The translations under genes were made by a program, and so were the position numbers. Under the pieces are notes generated by a model. The model ran no database searches, had not been told where the DNA came from, and worked only from the letters and a program-made list of their open reading frames with translations. Below are positions 63,317 to 64,000 of a stretch of DNA of 64,000 bases, in pieces; position 1 is the stretch's first letter, and each line of letters begins with the position of its first letter. The stretch is from Ga0077530 sp046293075. Its GTDB lineage: Bacteria; Pseudomonadota; Alphaproteobacteria; Rhizobiales; Hyphomicrobiaceae. The stretch covers positions 50,516-114,515 of the forward strand of contig JBKBPL010000009.1 of assembly GCA_046293075.1 (NCBI GenBank), read 5' to 3'.

Positions 63317-63382
63317 GTGCAGGGTTCCTGATGAGGTGGGAGGCGGTTTCTTCTCTGACGGAAGCGACGGGGGCCGGCGCGA

Positions 63383-63673
63383 CTACTTGTCGAGCACGCC
63401 CATGATGTCGCTCTCCTTCATGATCAGGAGCTCTTTGCCGTCGATCTTGACTTCGGTGCCCGACCACTTGCCGAACAGCACCTTGTCACCCTTCTTGACG
63501 TCGAGCGGGACGAGCTTGCCGTTCTCGTCGCGCGCGCCCGGCCCGACCGCGATCACCTCGCCCTGCTGGGGCTTCTCCGCGGCGGTGTCGGGGATGATGA
63601 TGCCGCCAGCGGTCTTGGTCTCGCTGTCGGTGCGGCGCACGACCACGCGGTCGTGGAGGGGGCGGAACTTCAT
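63383..63673 (-). CDS. groES: Co-chaperonin GroES
   Basis: 96 residues; MKFRPLHDRVVVRR at the start, mobile loop ETKTAGGIIIPDTA, C-terminal KIDGKELLIMKESDIMGVL. First gene of the operon; a CIRCE element is upstream. Confidence 0.98.
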   Translation of the reverse strand: MKFRPLHDRVVVRRTDSETKTAGGIIIPDTAAEKPQQGEVIAVGPGARDENGKLVPLDVKKGDKVLFGKWSGTEVKIDGKELLIMKESDIMGVLDK

Positions 63674-63742
63674 GGAGGGCCTGCTCCGAATTGGGTTTTG
63701 CTTTGATTCTGGAGAGCCGCGGGATGCGGCCGCCGGTGATTG

Positions 63743-63769
63743 TTAGCACTCCTAATTCGCGAGTGCCAG
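63743..63769. promoter_or_regulatory. CIRCE element
   Basis: TTAGCACTC-N9-GAGTGCCAG; the left arm is perfect and the right arm matches 7 of 9 bases of the consensus GAGTGCTAA. It lies 70 bases upstream of the groES ATG. HrcA binds CIRCE and represses groESL. HrcA is not in the window. Confidence 0.92.
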
Positions 63770-63782
63770 CCACCGCCGCAGC

Positions 63783-63811
63783 AGGTAGCTCCGCAGGGCC
63801 TGCCTTGTCAA
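63783..63811 (-). promoter_or_regulatory. Possible groESL promoter
   Basis: TTGACA at 63811–63806 on the minus strand is followed after 17 bases by CTACCT (63788–63783). The CIRCE element lies just downstream, at or shortly after the expected transcription start. Confidence 0.45.
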
Positions 63812-63889
63812 GGATTTTGCGGAGAAATGGCCGGGCCGGGGGCGCCGGGAAATGGGCAGTTCTCGGCGCTTATTAATGGCCCGTCCTGA

Positions 63890-64000
63890 TTACGCACCAT
63901 AGTCCGCCATCTTGAGCCACCAGTAGGGTTGCGGTTTCGTGACTACGGCGGCGCGGGCGAGGGCGGGGATCATTGCGGCGAGATCGAAGCGATGATTGAA
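63890..64000 (-). CDS. C-terminal tail of an unidentified gene (partial)
   Basis: The last 36 codons of a minus-strand frame enter from the right edge and stop at TAA 63892–63890. The residues FNHRFDLAAMIPALA, then PYWWLKMADYGA, look like real protein rather than a shadow. The segment is too short to name a family. Confidence 0.45.
   Translation of the reverse strand, partial: FNHRFDLAAMIPALARAAVVTKPQPYWWLKMADYGA

Overview
The window reads as a chromosomal segment of a GC-rich alphaproteobacterium, most likely of the Hyphomicrobiales (Rhizobiales) type. The clues are the order hisB – DUF2628 – hisH, the HmuP/HmuQ-type heme genes, iron boxes resembling the RirA and Irr operators of rhizobia, two GTTC-N7-GTTC LexA boxes, and groESL behind a CIRCE element. 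I see no rRNA, insertion sequence, prophage or CRISPR array. Genes are dense and mostly in short operons; one tRNA-Thr(UGU) is present. I cannot name the species.

Layout. 1–1.8 kb: the 5' part of an LTA-synthase-like membrane sulfatase (minus strand). 2.1–6.9 kb: a tightly coupled acyl-CoA dehydrogenase / two family III CoA-transferases / MaoC operon, with a GntR/HutC regulator gene converging on it and two matching palindromes in its promoter region. 7–13 kb: tRNA-Thr, class II DAHP synthase, a TauE-type exporter, a MarR–GNAT fusion with a perfect palindromic operator, an aminotransferase, an FkbM methyltransferase, and an orphan protein ending in a sliding-clamp-binding motif. 13.3–19.8 kb: an MFS transporter, an FAH-family enzyme and a muconolactone-isomerase-like protein, facing an alkylsulfatase / RraA-like aldolase / D-2-hydroxyacid dehydrogenase operon. 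20–22.8 kb: the complete translation-factor cassette efp / epmA-epmB. 22.8–32.1 kb: housekeeping genes (aspartate aminotransferase, FAD oxidoreductase, mtgA, ispA, a succinyl-CoA-synthetase-like pair, gph, ssb). 32–38 kb: a complete peptide-type ABC importer. 38–42.3 kb: acyl-CoA ligase, chorismate mutase, carboxymuconolactone-decarboxylase-like protein and a thiolase lacking one catalytic Cys. 42.5–45.9 kb: a 1107-residue membrane/coiled-coil protein that I cannot assign. 46–47.8 kb: hisB, DUF2628, hisH. 47.8–48.2 kb: a Cas2-like small protein behind a LexA box.

48.3–60.5 kb is an iron and heme island. hutX and hmuQ are divergent from hmuP across an IRO-like box, followed by an Rrf2 regulator that has lost its cluster cysteines. 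Then, behind an ICE-like box, comes a long plus-strand series: iron(III)-binding protein, a 13-cysteine orphan, Bfd ferredoxin, DUF2325 protein, bacterioferritin, imelysin, di-heme oxidoreductase, second imelysin, DUF1513. The first imelysin reading frame is interrupted by a single in-frame TAG. A PCu(A)C-fold protein without copper ligands and a class II cytochrome c follow. The series joins periplasmic iron capture (SBP, imelysins, di-heme protein) to cytoplasmic storage and release (Bfr/Bfd).

60.7–64 kb: an EamA exporter, groESL with a clear terminator, and the C-terminal tail of an unidentified gene at the right edge.

The best candidates for something undescribed are the 1107-residue protein, the Cys-rich/Bfd/DUF2325/Bfr module, the LexA-box Cas2-like gene, the amber-interrupted imelysin, and the clamp-motif orphan.
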